Origin: Pelomonas sp. Root405
Lineage (GTDB): Bacteria; Pseudomonadota; Gammaproteobacteria; Burkholderiales; Burkholderiaceae_C
DNA: 64,000 nt
Assembly (NCBI RefSeq): GCF_001425165.1
Contig: NZ_LMDU01000018.1
Span: 124,001-188,000 of the forward strand
Reading direction: 5' to 3'
A program made the position numbers and the translations under genes. Below, one piece after another: positions 10,320 through 19,620 of this stretch. Every line of letters starts with the position of its first letter. Positions within the stretch are counted from its first letter, which is position 1. The notes below the pieces were generated by a model. That model ran no database searches. It was given only the letters and a program-made list of their open reading frames with translations, and was not told where the DNA came from.

Positions 10320-11837
10320 ATGACTTTCGAAACTCTCGGCCTGGCCGAGCCCCTGCTGCGCGCCATTTCCGACGCGGGCTACACCACCCCCACCCCCATC
10401 CAGGCCCAGGCCATTCCCGCCGTCTTGAACGGTGGTGACCTGCTGGCCGGCGCCCAGACCGGCACCGGCAAGACCGCCGGCTTCACGCTGCCGCTGCTGC
10501 ACCGCCTGTCCACCGGCGAGAAGGTGCTGAACAAGCGCGGCAAGATCGCCATCCGCGCCCTCGTGCTGACGCCCACCCGCGAGCTGGCTGCCCAGGTCGA
10601 GGAAAGCGTGCAGACCTACGGCAAGTACCTGCCGCTGAAGAGCATGGTCATGTTCGGCGGCGTCGGCATGCAGCCGCAGATCAACAAGCTGCGCGACGGC
10701 GTCGACATCCTCGTCGCCACGCCGGGCCGCCTGCTTGACCACGCCCAGCAAGGCACGCTGGACCTGTCCCAAGTGCAGATCCTGGTGCTCGACGAAGCCG
10801 ACCGCATGCTCGACATGGGTTTCGTGCACGACATCAAGAAGGTGCTGGCCCTGCTGCCGGCCAAGAAGCAGTCGCTGCTGTTCAGCGCGACCTTCAGCGA
10901 CGAGATCAAGAACCTCGCCGACCGCCTGCTCAACGCCCCGGCGCTGATCGAGGTGGCCCGCCGCAACCAGACCAACGACGCCATCGCGCAGAAGGTGCAT
11001 CCGGTCGGCCGCGAGCGCAAGAAGGAACTGCTGGCCCACCTGATCAAGGGTGGCCAGGATGGACAGCCCTGGCATCAGGTGCTGATCTTCACGCGCATGA
11101 AGCATGGCGCAAACCGCCTGACCGACTACCTGAACGACCAGGGCATCAGCGCCATGGCCATCCACGGCAACAAGAGCCAGGGCGCGCGCACCAAGGCGCT
11201 GGCCGACTTCAAGGCCGGCGACCTCACCTGCCTGGTAGCGACCGACATCGCCGCGCGTGGCATCGACATCGATCAGTTGCCGCACGTCGTCAACTTCGAG
11301 CTGCCCAACGTGGCCGAGGACTATGTTCACCGCATCGGCCGCACCGGCCGTGCCGGCGCCCAGGGCGAGGCAGTCAGCCTGGTCTGCGTCGACGAGAACG
11401 GCTTCCTGAAGGACATCGAGCGCCTCATCAAGCGCGAGATCCCGAAGGAGATCGTGCCCGGCTTCGCACCCGACCCCAATGAGCGCGCCGAGCCCATCGT
11501 GCTGGGCCGCACCGTGCTGAACCCGAACGGCAGCCGGGGCCGCAACCCCAACCCGCCGGCTGGCGCCAACGGCCGCGGTGGCCGGGGCGGTGGCGGCGGT
11601 GGTGGCCGTGGTGGCGACAGCCGTGGCGGTTCGCGCGACGGTGGCCGTGACAACCAGGGCCGCTCAGGTGGCGGCGGCAGGCCCGCCGGCCACACCGGCG
11701 TGGGCGGTGCCAAGACGGCGCCCAAGCCGCATGCCGAGCATGCGCCTCGCGCCGCAGGTGCCCAGCCTGCACGCGGCAACAACGGCGGCGCCCCGCGCCA
11801 CAACAACGGCCCCCGCCTGACGCAGCCCAAGCGCTGA
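10320..11837 (+). CDS. rhlE: RhlE-type DEAD-box RNA helicase
   Basis: This 505-residue ATP-dependent RNA helicase acts in ribosome assembly or RNA turnover. The Q motif is [11 protein letters not shown], motif I AQTGTGKT, motif Ia PTRELAAQ, motif II DEAD ([12 protein letters not shown]), motif III SAT, and motif [12 protein letters not shown]. The last 120 residues are a Gly/Arg-rich tail with RGG-like repeats followed by Pro/His/Asn-rich sequence, as in RhlE proteins. The start is ATG 10320 ([11 protein letters not shown]); an upstream extension overlapping the preceding gene is not homologous. A 95-base stretch between the upstream terminator and the start could hold its promoter and leader. 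Confidence 0.92.
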   Translation: MTFETLGLAEPLLRAISDAGYTTPTPIQAQAIPAVLNGGDLLAGAQTGTGKTAGFTLPLLHRLSTGEKVLNKRGKIAIRALVLTPTRELAAQVEESVQTYGKYLPLKSMVMFGGVGMQPQINKLRDGVDILVATPGRLLDHAQQGTLDLSQVQILVLDEADRMLDMGFVHDIKKVLALLPAKKQSLLFSATFSDEIKNLADRLLNAPALIEVARRNQTNDAIAQKVHPVGRERKKELLAHLIKGGQDGQPWHQVLIFTRMKHGANRLTDYLNDQGISAMAIHGNKSQGARTKALADFKAGDLTCLVATDIAARGIDIDQLPHVVNFELPNVAEDYVHRIGRTGRAGAQGEAVSLVCVDENGFLKDIERLIKREIPKEIVPGFAPDPNERAEPIVLGRTVLNPNGSRGRNPNPPAGANGRGGRGGGGGGGRGGDSRGGSRDGGRDNQGRSGGGGRPAGHTGVGGAKTAPKPHAEHAPRAAGAQPARGNNGGAPRHNNGPRLTQPKR

Positions 11838-11859
11838 GTCCAAGGCTTCGCCTGCACAG

Positions 11860-11888
11860 CCTGTCCCTCACGGGGGCAGGCCGTTTTT
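11860..11888 (+). terminator. Rho-independent terminator after rhlE
   Basis: An 8-base stem (CCTGTCCC with GGGGCAGG, including one G-T pair) closes a short loop and is followed by CCGTTTTT. It lies 22 bases after the helicase stop codon. Confidence 0.7.
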
Positions 11889-11935
11889 GCTGGGCGACCG
11901 CTGCGGCTCATGGCTCGCACATCGCCAGCTGGCCC

Positions 11936-12547
11936 TCAAGGCAGCTGCGTGGCGGCCCGGCGCCTGGTCCAGCCGAGGCCCAGCAGACCCGCCAAGACCA
12001 GCGACGCGGTACCGGGCAGCGGCAGCTCATTCGCGCCGTCACGGGGTGGCAGGTCCCTGCTCGTCAACGCGGTGATCTCGTAGCGGTACTGCTTCTCGTT
12101 GGGCATCTGGAAGCGGATTTCATGACGGTACTGGAAGTCCTCAAGATACAGGTAGGGCATGGCGCCCGTCGTCAGCGCATCCACGCCCACTGTCCCCTGC
12201 AAGGACAGCTGGAAGACGGGCCACGGATCGTTCAGGTCAATGAAGCTGAACAAGCTGTCCGTATCCGCGTCGACGAAGATCCGCTTGCTCTCATTCGTGT
12301 ACGCCATGCCGTCCTGCACGCCCCCAGAAACACCGCCCGATATCTTGGCGCCGCTGTTGTAGGCACCGCGCGTGAGCGCCGGATCCGAGTCGACGGCATT
12401 CATGTCCACCACCAGGCTGCCCGACAGCGTTCCGCCGGTCGCCGCGTCCAGGCCTTTGGCCACGAAGCTGTAGTTGACGAGGCCCGCCTGAGCCGCGGCG
12501 CTGCAGGCCAGCGCGACCGCGCCGATGAGGATGTGACGCAAAGACAT
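11936..12547 (-). CDS. PEP-CTERM sorting domain protein
   Basis: This 203-residue exported protein of unknown function begins with a signal peptide (core HILIGAVALACSAAAQA). Its C-terminus is a sorting tail: PLPGT in place of the usual PEP motif, then a hydrophobic helix (ASLVLAGLLGLGW) and TRRR. PEP-CTERM proteins are cut by an exosortase and are often linked to exopolysaccharide; no exosortase gene lies in this window. The start is ATG 12547 rather than the longer frame to 12580. It diverges from the SNF2 gene with about 200 bases between them, where I see no other gene. Confidence 0.85.
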   Translation of the reverse strand: MSLRHILIGAVALACSAAAQAGLVNYSFVAKGLDAATGGTLSGSLVVDMNAVDSDPALTRGAYNSGAKISGGVSGGVQDGMAYTNESKRIFVDADTDSLFSFIDLNDPWPVFQLSLQGTVGVDALTTGAMPYLYLEDFQYRHEIRFQMPNEKQYRYEITALTSRDLPPRDGANELPLPGTASLVLAGLLGLGWTRRRAATQLP

Positions 12548-12734
12548 GGTGATCTCCCTGTGGGGTTTGAAACGGTTCACGACGACGTGTCGCGATGCAG
12601 ATCAGTGTCTGGATCGGCGGTATCAAGGCCGTTTCCCCAACGGGTGCGATGGTTTCAATTGCAGCAGGCGGCTGCCGCTTGCCGAAACCGTTGAAACGCA
12701 GGCGCCGCCGACCCGGATCCCCGGGAGGGGCTGA

Positions 12735-12740
12735 TCTAAT
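12735..12740 (+). promoter_or_regulatory. -10-like box directly before the SNF2 gene
   Basis: TCTAAT lies 7 bases before the ATG at 12748, too close for a normal leader. It suggests a leaderless transcript. A GGGAGGGG stretch further upstream (12723-12730) is too distant to act as a ribosome binding site. No clear -35 box was found. Confidence 0.35.
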
Positions 12741-12747
12741 TCCGCCC

Positions 12748-15700
12748 ATGGCCCGCCCCCCGCTCGACCCGCTACTCCAGTTCAACCTGTCCGACGGCAG
12801 CGTCGTCACCGCTGACGAGATGCTGCGCAAGATCCAGGACCTGAAGGCCGCGCAGCGGAGCCAGCAGCTCGCCGACGCCCTGCCCGAGGCCGACCTGCAG
12901 ACGCTGCTCGACGCCCTGCTGCTGCTCGGCGGCACCGCCAGCATCAACGCCGGCATGAAGTGGCTGTCGCTGACCGGCCGCGAGCGTGCCAACGGCGAGA
13001 CCTTCGATCACTACGCCACCCGCGACGGCCTGCAGGCCCTCGTGTTGCAAGGCCGCGCCGAGGGGCTGGCGGGCAAGGGCACGCGCGTCTCGCTCGGCGA
13101 CCATGTCGAGCGCCTGCAGGCGCTGCTCGCCGCGCCCGGCGCCGAGCGCTATTGGCGCCAGCGCCTGTGGCTGCTGGGCTCGGGCCGAGGCGATTGGCAA
13201 GACCCTATCGGCTGGGTCAACTTCCGCGGTCCCGATGACATGCGCACGATGCTGCGCCTGATGATCTTCTCGGGCATGCCGGGGGCCGAGTTCCACGAGC
13301 TGCTCGCCACCCGTCTGCAGGAACTGAGTTCCCCGATGCTGGCCGTGCAGGCGCTGGTCGACCCGTGGTGCCCCCGACTGCTGGGCCAGATCGACGCCGA
13401 CCTGCGCGACGGGCTACTGGGCCAGCTGCTGGACGTGTTGCCCGCCGGCCATTCCATTCGCGCCGAACTGCGCGCCGCGCTGCAGGCCACCACCCAGCCG
13501 CTCAGCATCCCCATGCGCGTGCGCCTCGCCGAGGCCGACATGCTGGCCTTGCAGCTGGACAGCGCCGAGCAGCACCTGAGCGGCCTGGCCGGCCCCGGCG
13601 TCACGCTGCTGGCCGCCACGGGCGCCCTCGTCGCCGGCCGCTGGGCCGAGGCCAGCGCCGGTTTCGAGACCGCCATCAAGGCCATCCACACCGCCAGCCG
13701 CAGCCGCCGCAACGCGCTGTCGCTGGACACCGCGCGGCTCTATCTGCTCAGCCTGCTGGCCCAGGACGACCCCAAGGCCTGGGCGCAGGCGCGCAAGTAC
13801 GCGATTGCCGAGTCCGGCAGCCGCAGCCCGACTGCGTACGAGAGTTGGGGCCTGTGGGCACACGGCATCGGCGTCAAGCTGGGCGAGGACAGTTGGCTCG
13901 AAGCCGCCTTCCATCCCCGCGCGCCGGGCGACGCCGCGCCGGCGGACCGCCTGTTGCTCGCCGCCTGGCTGGGCAAGCCCGCGCCGGGCTGGACACCCCA
14001 GCTTGCGCAAACCCTGCTCACCCGCCTCGGCCCCGATGAAGCGCTGCTGGCTGACTATCTGAGCGCAGCGCTGCAACGCCTGGAGCTGGCCGGCACCGGC
14101 CCGACCCGCGTCGCCAACTACCTCGGCCAGCCGCGCCAGGCTTGGCAGGATGCGCTCGCCGCCATCGCCGCCCTCAGCGACGACGGCAAGCCCGCCGGCG
14201 CCGCCACCAAGCCCGAGCTGGCCTGGCAGCTGAAGCTCGACGGCGCTGGCCGCGTGCACACGCTGGAGCCGCTGGAGATCAGCACCAGCGCACGCGGCAT
14301 CACCAAGTTCAAGGCCGTGACGCTGGCCAAGCTGAAGAAGCAAGGCGCCCAGCGCAGCCGCGACAACCTGGTGCTGCGCCACATCGAGCGCGATGCCTGG
14401 GCCGGCGTGCACGACCTGCGCCTGGACGTGAGCCAGGCCCTGGTCGCGCTGATCGGCCACCCGCACCTGATGTTTGCCGACGCACCGGGCCAGTGGGTCG
14501 AGCTTGCCGAAGGCCTGCCGGAGCTGGAAGTCCGCCGCGTGGGCACACCGCCGAATGACGCCTTCGAGTTCCACCTGCACCCGCCGCTGGTCGCCGCCGA
14601 GCCGCCGCATGCCGGCATGCTGCATGGCGCCCAGGCCGACGCCGAGCGCGAGCGCCGCAACACCCAGCGCGTGCTGCGCGAAGGGCCTGGTCGGGCGCGG
14701 CTGATCCGCATCACGCCGACGCAGCGCCGCGTCGCCGAGCTGGTGACCCAGGGCTGGAAGGTGCCGGCCCACGCCACCGCCGAACTGGGCGCGGCGCTGC
14801 AGGTGCTGACCGGCCACTTCCAGCTGCACAGCGACGCGGACGCCGGAGAACGTGTGTCAGGCGACAGCCGGCTGCATGCCCGCCTGACACCGCAAGGCGA
14901 AGGCTTGTCGCTGCTGCTGGTGGCGCAGCCCTTTGGCGACTTCGGCCCCGCCGTCACGCCAGGCTTGGGCCGCGCGCGGCTGATGTGCCTGCACGAGGGC
15001 GTGAGCCTGGCGACCGAGCGCGACCTGGGCGCCGAGGCCGGCCACCGCGCCGCCGTCATCGAGGCCCTGCCCTTTCTCGACCCCGAGCAGCCGCCCGACC
15101 AGCCATGGTTATTGGCCGATGCCGAAGAGGCCTTGGCTGCCGTCGAGCGCCTGCCCGGGCTGCCCGGCATCGCCGCGCTGGACTGGCCCAAGGGCAAGCC
15201 GGTGCGCGTGCTGCCGGTCGACGGCGCAGCGGTGCAGATCCAGGTCAGCAGCGGCCGCGACTGGCTGGGCGTGGCGGGCGAGGTGCAGGTCGAGGAAGGC
15301 CGCGTCGTCGGTCTGCAGGAACTGCTGTCGCTCAGCCGCGCCAGCAAGAGCCGCTTCGTGCGCATGGCCGAGGGGCATTACCTGGCGCTGTCGGAGCAGT
15401 TGCGCCAGCAGCTGCGCGACCTGGACTCGCTGGCGCAGACGAGGAAGGGCGAACTGCAGCTGCCCCATGCCAGCGCGGCGTGGCTGGACCAGGGCCTGGC
15501 CGGGGTCAGCCTGGGCGGCGACAAGGCCTGGCGGGCGCGGGTGGACCAGCTCACTGCAGCCGCCGCGTTGCAGCCGCAGCCGCCCAAGTCCTTGCGCGCC
15601 GAGCTGCGCAGCTACCAGGCCGAGGGTTACGCCTGGATGAGCCGCCTGGCCGCCGCCGGCTTCGGCGCCTGCCTGGCCGACGACATGGGCCTGGGCAAGA

Positions 15701-16980
15701 CGGTGCAGACGCTGGCGCTGCTGATCGACCGCAGCGCCCAGGGCCCGGCCCTGGTGCTGGCGCCCACGTCGGTCTGCGGCAACTGGGCGGCCGAGTGCGC
15801 CGCGTTTGCGCCCGGCCTGACCGTGCAGGTCTACGCCGAAGCCACTGACCGCAGCGCCATGCTGGCCGCAGCCGGCCCGGGCGATGTCGTCGTCGCCAGC
15901 TACGCGCTGGCGCAGATCGACGCCGAGGGCTTTGCCGCACGCCGCTGGGGCACGCTGGTGCTGGACGAAGCCCAGGCGCTGAAGAACGCCGCCACGAAGC
16001 GGGCCAAGTCGGTTGCCGAGTTCGATGCGGACTTCCGACTCGCGCTGTCCGGCACGCCGGTCGAGAACCGGCTGGCGGACCTGTGGTCGATCATGAACCT
16101 TATCAACCCCGGCCTGCTGGGCACACCGCAGCAGTTCAACGAGCGCTTTGCCGGCCCCATCGAGCGCCAGCAGGACGCGGCCGCACGGGCTCGGCTGCGC
16201 CGCATCGTCGCGCCCTTCCTGCTGCGCCGGACCAAGGCGCAGGTGCTGCAAGACCTGCCCCCACGGACCGAGATCGTCCACCGCGTGGAGCCCTCCGAAC
16301 AGGAGCGTCACTTCCTGGAAGCGCTGCGCCGCGATGCGCAAGCCGCCGTGGCCGCAGCCGCAGCGGGCAACGAACGCGCCGCGCCGATGCAGGTGCTGGC
16401 CGAGCTGATGCGCCTGCGCCGCGCCGCTTGCGACCCGCGCCTCGTATCGCCCGAGCTGGGCCTGGTGGGCAGCAAGATGATGGAGTTCGAGCGCATCGTG
16501 CGCGAGCTGGTGGACGGCGGCCACAAGGCGCTGGTCTTCAGCCAGTTCACCGACTACCTGGACCTGCTGGGTGAGCGCCTGACGCAGATGGCCCTGCCCT
16601 TCCAGCGGCTGGACGGCAGCACACCGCAGCCCGAGCGGACGAAGCGCGTCGCGGCCTTTCAACGTGGCGAGGGCGAGGTGTTCCTGATCAGCCTGAAGGC
16701 CGGCGGCTTCGGCCTGAACCTGACGATGGCCGACTACGTGCTCATCGTCGACCCCTGGTGGAACCCCGCCGCCGAAGACCAGGCGGCCGGCCGCGCCCAC
16801 CGCATGGGCCAGGCAAGACCCGTCACCGTCTACCGGCTGGTGACGGCCGGCTCGGTGGAGGAGCGGATCATCGAGCTGCACCGCGACAAGCGCGGCCTGG
16901 CCGAGGGCATGCTCGAAGGCGACGGGCAGGCCAGCCCGCTGGACGCGGCGGCGTTGGCGGCATTGCTGGACGACGCGTAA
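12748..16980 (+). CDS. Large SNF2-family DEAD/DEAH-box ATPase
   Basis: This 1,410-residue protein has its SNF2 ATPase in the last 460 residues. Motif I is ADDMGLGKTVQTLAL (about 977), motif II LDEAQALKN (about 1072), motif III LSGTPVENRLADLW, motif V SLKAGGFGLNLT and motif VI QAAGRAHRMGQ (about 1346). The first 930 residues are Ala/Leu-rich and largely helical with no motif I recognise. Related long SNF2 proteins are common in Burkholderiales and presumably remodel protein-DNA complexes; the actual role is unknown. It has no SWIM zinc finger that I can see. ATG 12748 is chosen because the upstream extension is low-complexity Arg-rich sequence. Confidence 0.9.
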   Translation: MARPPLDPLLQFNLSDGSVVTADEMLRKIQDLKAAQRSQQLADALPEADLQTLLDALLLLGGTASINAGMKWLSLTGRERANGETFDHYATRDGLQALVLQGRAEGLAGKGTRVSLGDHVERLQALLAAPGAERYWRQRLWLLGSGRGDWQDPIGWVNFRGPDDMRTMLRLMIFSGMPGAEFHELLATRLQELSSPMLAVQALVDPWCPRLLGQIDADLRDGLLGQLLDVLPAGHSIRAELRAALQATTQPLSIPMRVRLAEADMLALQLDSAEQHLSGLAGPGVTLLAATGALVAGRWAEASAGFETAIKAIHTASRSRRNALSLDTARLYLLSLLAQDDPKAWAQARKYAIAESGSRSPTAYESWGLWAHGIGVKLGEDSWLEAAFHPRAPGDAAPADRLLLAAWLGKPAPGWTPQLAQTLLTRLGPDEALLADYLSAALQRLELAGTGPTRVANYLGQPRQAWQDALAAIAALSDDGKPAGAATKPELAWQLKLDGAGRVHTLEPLEISTSARGITKFKAVTLAKLKKQGAQRSRDNLVLRHIERDAWAGVHDLRLDVSQALVALIGHPHLMFADAPGQWVELAEGLPELEVRRVGTPPNDAFEFHLHPPLVAAEPPHAGMLHGAQADAERERRNTQRVLREGPGRARLIRITPTQRRVAELVTQGWKVPAHATAELGAALQVLTGHFQLHSDADAGERVSGDSRLHARLTPQGEGLSLLLVAQPFGDFGPAVTPGLGRARLMCLHEGVSLATERDLGAEAGHRAAVIEALPFLDPEQPPDQPWLLADAEEALAAVERLPGLPGIAALDWPKGKPVRVLPVDGAAVQIQVSSGRDWLGVAGEVQVEEGRVVGLQELLSLSRASKSRFVRMAEGHYLALSEQLRQQLRDLDSLAQTRKGELQLPHASAAWLDQGLAGVSLGGDKAWRARVDQLTAAAALQPQPPKSLRAELRSYQAEGYAWMSRLAAAGFGACLADDMGLGKTVQTLALLIDRSAQGPALVLAPTSVCGNWAAECAAFAPGLTVQVYAEATDRSAMLAAAGPGDVVVASYALAQIDAEGFAARRWGTLVLDEAQALKNAATKRAKSVAEFDADFRLALSGTPVENRLADLWSIMNLINPGLLGTPQQFNERFAGPIERQQDAAARARLRRIVAPFLLRRTKAQVLQDLPPRTEIVHRVEPSEQERHFLEALRRDAQAAVAAAAAGNERAAPMQVLAELMRLRRAACDPRLVSPELGLVGSKMMEFERIVRELVDGGHKALVFSQFTDYLDLLGERLTQMALPFQRLDGSTPQPERTKRVAAFQRGEGEVFLISLKAGGFGLNLTMADYVLIVDPWWNPAAEDQAAGRAHRMGQARPVTVYRLVTAGSVEERIIELHRDKRGLAEGMLEGDGQASPLDAAALAALLDDA

Positions 16981-16997
16981 CCCGGCACGGCCAGCAG

Positions 16998-17017
16998 GAC
17001 CGAATTCGGTCTATATT
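16998..17017 (+). promoter_or_regulatory. Palindromic operator and -10 box of the toxin-antitoxin operon
   Basis: GACCGAATTCGGTC (16998-17011) is a perfect 14-base palindrome directly abutting TATATT (17012-17017), a good sigma70 -10 box. Antitoxins of the Phd/YefM family repress their own promoter by binding such palindromes. The placement, 29 bases before the antitoxin ATG, fits autorepression. Confidence 0.7.
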
Positions 17018-17045
17018 CCGTCCACACTAACCAAACCGCTCCGCC

Positions 17046-17315
17046 ATGCTCACCGCCCAAGTCAAGCCCATCAGCTACCTCAAGAGCCACGCGGCCAGCA
17101 TCGCCAACGACATTGCAGAGTCTGGCGAGCCGCTGCTCATCACGCAGAACGGCGAGGCGCGGCTGGTCGTGATGGACGTACACGCCTATGAGCGCCAGCA
17201 AGAGACCTTCGCGCTGCTGAAGCTGCTGGCGCTCGGTCAGCGTGACATCGACGCTGGGCGCTTGCGCGATGCCGACGAGGTGTTTGCTGACCTGGAAAAG
17301 GACGACGCCGCGTGA
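17046..17315 (+). CDS. Phd/YefM-type antitoxin
   Basis: This 89-residue antitoxin has the family N-terminus (VKPISYLKSHAASIANDI) for dimerisation and DNA binding, then PLLITQNGEARLVVMDV and an acidic, presumably flexible C-terminus (DADEVFADLEKDDAA) that would wrap the toxin. It neutralises the toxin encoded by the next gene and should repress the operon through the palindrome at 16998-17011. The toxin start overlaps its stop by four bases (GTGA). The pair sits between the SNF2 gene and the DUF2868 gene with no mobility genes nearby. Confidence 0.9.
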   Translation: MLTAQVKPISYLKSHAASIANDIAESGEPLLITQNGEARLVVMDVHAYERQQETFALLKLLALGQRDIDAGRLRDADEVFADLEKDDAA

Positions 17316-17638
17316 GGGTCGTCTTCCTGCCCGGCGCGGAGCAGGACCTGCGGGACATTCGCCGCTACGTGCTGAAGAAGTTCGGCCCGCCGGCCTGGGC
17401 CGACACGCTGGCCCGGTTGCGCGCCACGGTCGATGCGCTCAACACCTTCCCTTTGTCGGGCGCCGTGCCAGAGGAACTCGCCGACCTGGGCAGCGAGCGC
17501 TACCGCCAGCTCGTCTCGGGCAAGAACCGCGTCATCTACGAGCCGACCGCCGAGGTCGTCTACATCCACATCGTCTGCGACGCGCGGCGCGACCTGCGCG
17601 GCCTGCTCGCCCGGCGACTGCTGGGCGTGGCGCGCTGA
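17312..17638 (+). CDS. RelE/ParE-family toxin
   Basis: This 108-residue toxin of the RelE/ParE fold starts at GTG 17312, overlapping the antitoxin stop. Family features are the N-terminal FLPGAEQDLRDIRRYV helix, the central TFPLSGAVPEELADLG, and the C-terminal strand set YRQLVSGKNRVIYEP and VYIHIVCDARRDL. RelE members cleave mRNA on the ribosome and ParE members poison gyrase; sequence alone does not decide here, though the RVIYEP strand is common to both. The conserved Arg residues of the C-terminal strands are present, so the toxin appears intact. Confidence 0.9.
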   Translation: MRVVFLPGAEQDLRDIRRYVLKKFGPPAWADTLARLRATVDALNTFPLSGAVPEELADLGSERYRQLVSGKNRVIYEPTAEVVYIHIVCDARRDLRGLLARRLLGVAR

Positions 17639-17658
17639 CGGCTGCGAGGACTGAACCC

Positions 17659-19620
17659 TTGAAGCTCGAACCCAACTTCGTGGCCCCCGAGGCAGCCGCA
17701 CGACGCGTGGCGCTGCTGGACTGGGCCGAAAGCAACGCGGTGGGCGCACTCTGGTCGGCCGAGGACGCCCGCTGGGCCACGCAGCAGGCGCGGGCCGAGG
17801 GTGCCACCGTCGACTTCCGCCTGGCCCGGGCGCGCCATGCGGCGCAGCGACTCGGCGAGCGTGATGACCGGCTGATGGACCTGCTGGCGCGGCCGCTGTG
17901 GTCGGGCAGCTGGGCGTTGGCGGCGTTGGTGGTGGGCCTGTTGCTGGGCCTGGGCGTCGACCGACTGGGCGGCCAGCAGCTGAACCTGCTGACGCTGCCG
18001 CTGTGGGGTGTGCTGGCGCTGCAGTTGCTGTCCTACTGCCTGCTGTTCGTGCTGGCGTTCAGGCGGCCCCAGTTGCAAGTCAAGGCGGGGCCGCTGCTGC
18101 GCCTGTGGCAACGCCTGCTGACGCCGGGCGCCCGGGGGCGCGCCGGCCAGGCGCTGGCGCACTGGTGGCGGCTTAGCCTGCCGCTGCAGGCGGCCCGCAG
18201 CGCGCTGCTGTGGCACATCGCGCTGCTGGGGCTCAACCTCGGGCTGATCGCCGGCCTCTACCTGCGTGCGCTCGGGCTGGAGATCCTGATCGGCTGGGAG
18301 AGTACGTATCTCGACGCAGCCCAGGTGCAGCGCCTTGCCGATGTGCTGCTGGCGCCCGCCGCCTGGCTCACGGGCCTGGCCGTGCCCGACGTCGCCCCGC
18401 TGCGCCACGGCGCATTGCAGGGACCGCAGGCGCTGGCGGCGGACTGGCTGCATCTGCTGGCGGCAACGGTGGCGCTCGTGGCCCTGCCGCGCCTGCTGCT
18501 GGTGCTCCACGCCGCATGGCGCAGCTGGCGTCTGGCGCGCGCGCTGCCGTTGCACGTCGGCAGCGGGCCCGCCGACCTGCGCCTGCTGCTGATCGACCCG
18601 CAGCGCCGCCTGGCCGGCAGCCTGCTCGGCCAGGCCGGTGAACGGCTGAGCAGCCCCGAAGGCGACCGCCTGCTGGTGACGCAGGCCGACGCTGCGCCCG
18701 ACACCGTGCCGGCCACCTGGAGCGAACGCGCGCTCGCGCTGCTGCACGCAAGCCCTGACCCCGCCCCTGCCTTCGACGCCCACGTGGCGGCCGACAGCCT
18801 GCCCGCTGCGACGCCGGGCTGGCCGGCGCAGCGCCGCCAGCTGCGTGCGCTGGGCAAGCTGTGGCCACCCGCCCGCCGGCCGGCTTGGCAGCGCCTGTTC
18901 GAAGCCTGGGAGGCGCCGGTGCGCGAACGCGAGGGGCAGGCGCGGCAGCTGATGGCCCAGGCGCTGGCCACCCTGTGTCTGCAGCCGCTGCACCTGCCTG
19001 AAGGCGCGGACCCGCAGGCGCAGCTGCGCAAGGCGGTGGAGCAGCAGCTGCAGCTGCTGGCCGACAGGCTGCGCGAGCTGTACGGCCAGGATGCCGCCGC
19101 CGATGCGCTGCCGTCCGCCGCCGAGCAGTGGCCGCACCAGGTGGTACGCCCGCGCCCCGTCGTGCGCAACTCGGTGCTGGGCGGCGCCATGGGCGGTGCG
19201 GCGACCGGCCTGGGTGCGGACCTGGCAGCAGGCGGCCTGACGCTGGGTGCCGGCGCGCTGATCGGCGCCGTCGTCGGTGGCGTGGCGGGCAGCGGGCTCA
19301 CGGAATGGTTGAACCGCCGCCAGGGCCGGCGCACGACCTCGCTGCAGGTCGATCTGGTGGAGGCCGCGCCGCTGCTGGTCGGCGAAGTGCTGAATGTCTG
19401 GCTGGCCCAGATCGGGCTGCGGCTGCCGGCTGCGCAAGTAGACGCCGCCATCGGCGCGCGAGCCTGGGTCGACGCGTTCAAGCACGCACCGACTGAGGTG
19501 CCGACACGGCTGCAGCCGCTGCTCGCCCAAGCCTGCGAGCGCCTGCTGCGGGAGGTCGACGAGGCGGCTGAACGCGACAACCCGAGCGCCCACAATTCCG
19601 CCCATGTCGCCCGCTCCTGA
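17659..19620 (+). CDS. DUF2868 membrane protein fused to DUF3482-like C-terminal domain
   Basis: This 653-residue protein has the DUF2868 layout in its N-terminal half. It begins with ALLDWAESNAVGALWSAEDARW. Four or so TM segments follow (for example WALAALVVGLLLGLGVD and LLTLPLWGVLALQLLSYCLL) and GWESTYLDAAQVQRLADVL. The C-terminal part (from about residue 420) has long helices and then a Gly-rich zipper-like region near residues 500-550 (GGAMGGAATGLGADLAAGG), which resembles DUF3482. In relatives DUF3482 is carried by a separate neighbouring GTPase protein; no P-loop or NKxD motif is visible here. The start is TTG 17659, eight bases after GAGGA; no suitable ATG exists. Function unknown. Confidence 0.7.
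   Translation: MKLEPNFVAPEAAARRVALLDWAESNAVGALWSAEDARWATQQARAEGATVDFRLARARHAAQRLGERDDRLMDLLARPLWSGSWALAALVVGLLLGLGVDRLGGQQLNLLTLPLWGVLALQLLSYCLLFVLAFRRPQLQVKAGPLLRLWQRLLTPGARGRAGQALAHWWRLSLPLQAARSALLWHIALLGLNLGLIAGLYLRALGLEILIGWESTYLDAAQVQRLADVLLAPAAWLTGLAVPDVAPLRHGALQGPQALAADWLHLLAATVALVALPRLLLVLHAAWRSWRLARALPLHVGSGPADLRLLLIDPQRRLAGSLLGQAGERLSSPEGDRLLVTQADAAPDTVPATWSERALALLHASPDPAPAFDAHVAADSLPAATPGWPAQRRQLRALGKLWPPARRPAWQRLFEAWEAPVREREGQARQLMAQALATLCLQPLHLPEGADPQAQLRKAVEQQLQLLADRLRELYGQDAAADALPSAAEQWPHQVVRPRPVVRNSVLGGAMGGAATGLGADLAAGGLTLGAGALIGAVVGGVAGSGLTEWLNRRQGRRTTSLQVDLVEAAPLLVGEVLNVWLAQIGLRLPAAQVDAAIGARAWVDAFKHAPTEVPTRLQPLLAQACERLLREVDEAAERDNPSAHNSAHVARS

Noticed and set aside
11560-11835. 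GGC/CGT-rich repeats at the end of rhlE as a possible DNA repeat array
   Set aside because: They encode the Gly/Arg-rich tail expected in RhlE proteins, with irregular units.
12715-12725. GGATCCCCGGG string resembling a cloning polylinker
   Set aside because: Only 11 bases, embedded in native GC-rich sequence with no further vector similarity on either side; coincidence.
15109-16881. 590-codon open frame antisense to the SNF2 gene
   Set aside because: Low-complexity shadow of a GC-rich gene; no homology features.
12748-19620. SNF2 ATPase, toxin-antitoxin pair and DUF2868 protein as a possible defence island
   Set aside because: No nuclease, methylase, integrase or composition shift accompanies them, and the flanking genes are core metabolism. 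Evidence is too thin to claim a defence system.
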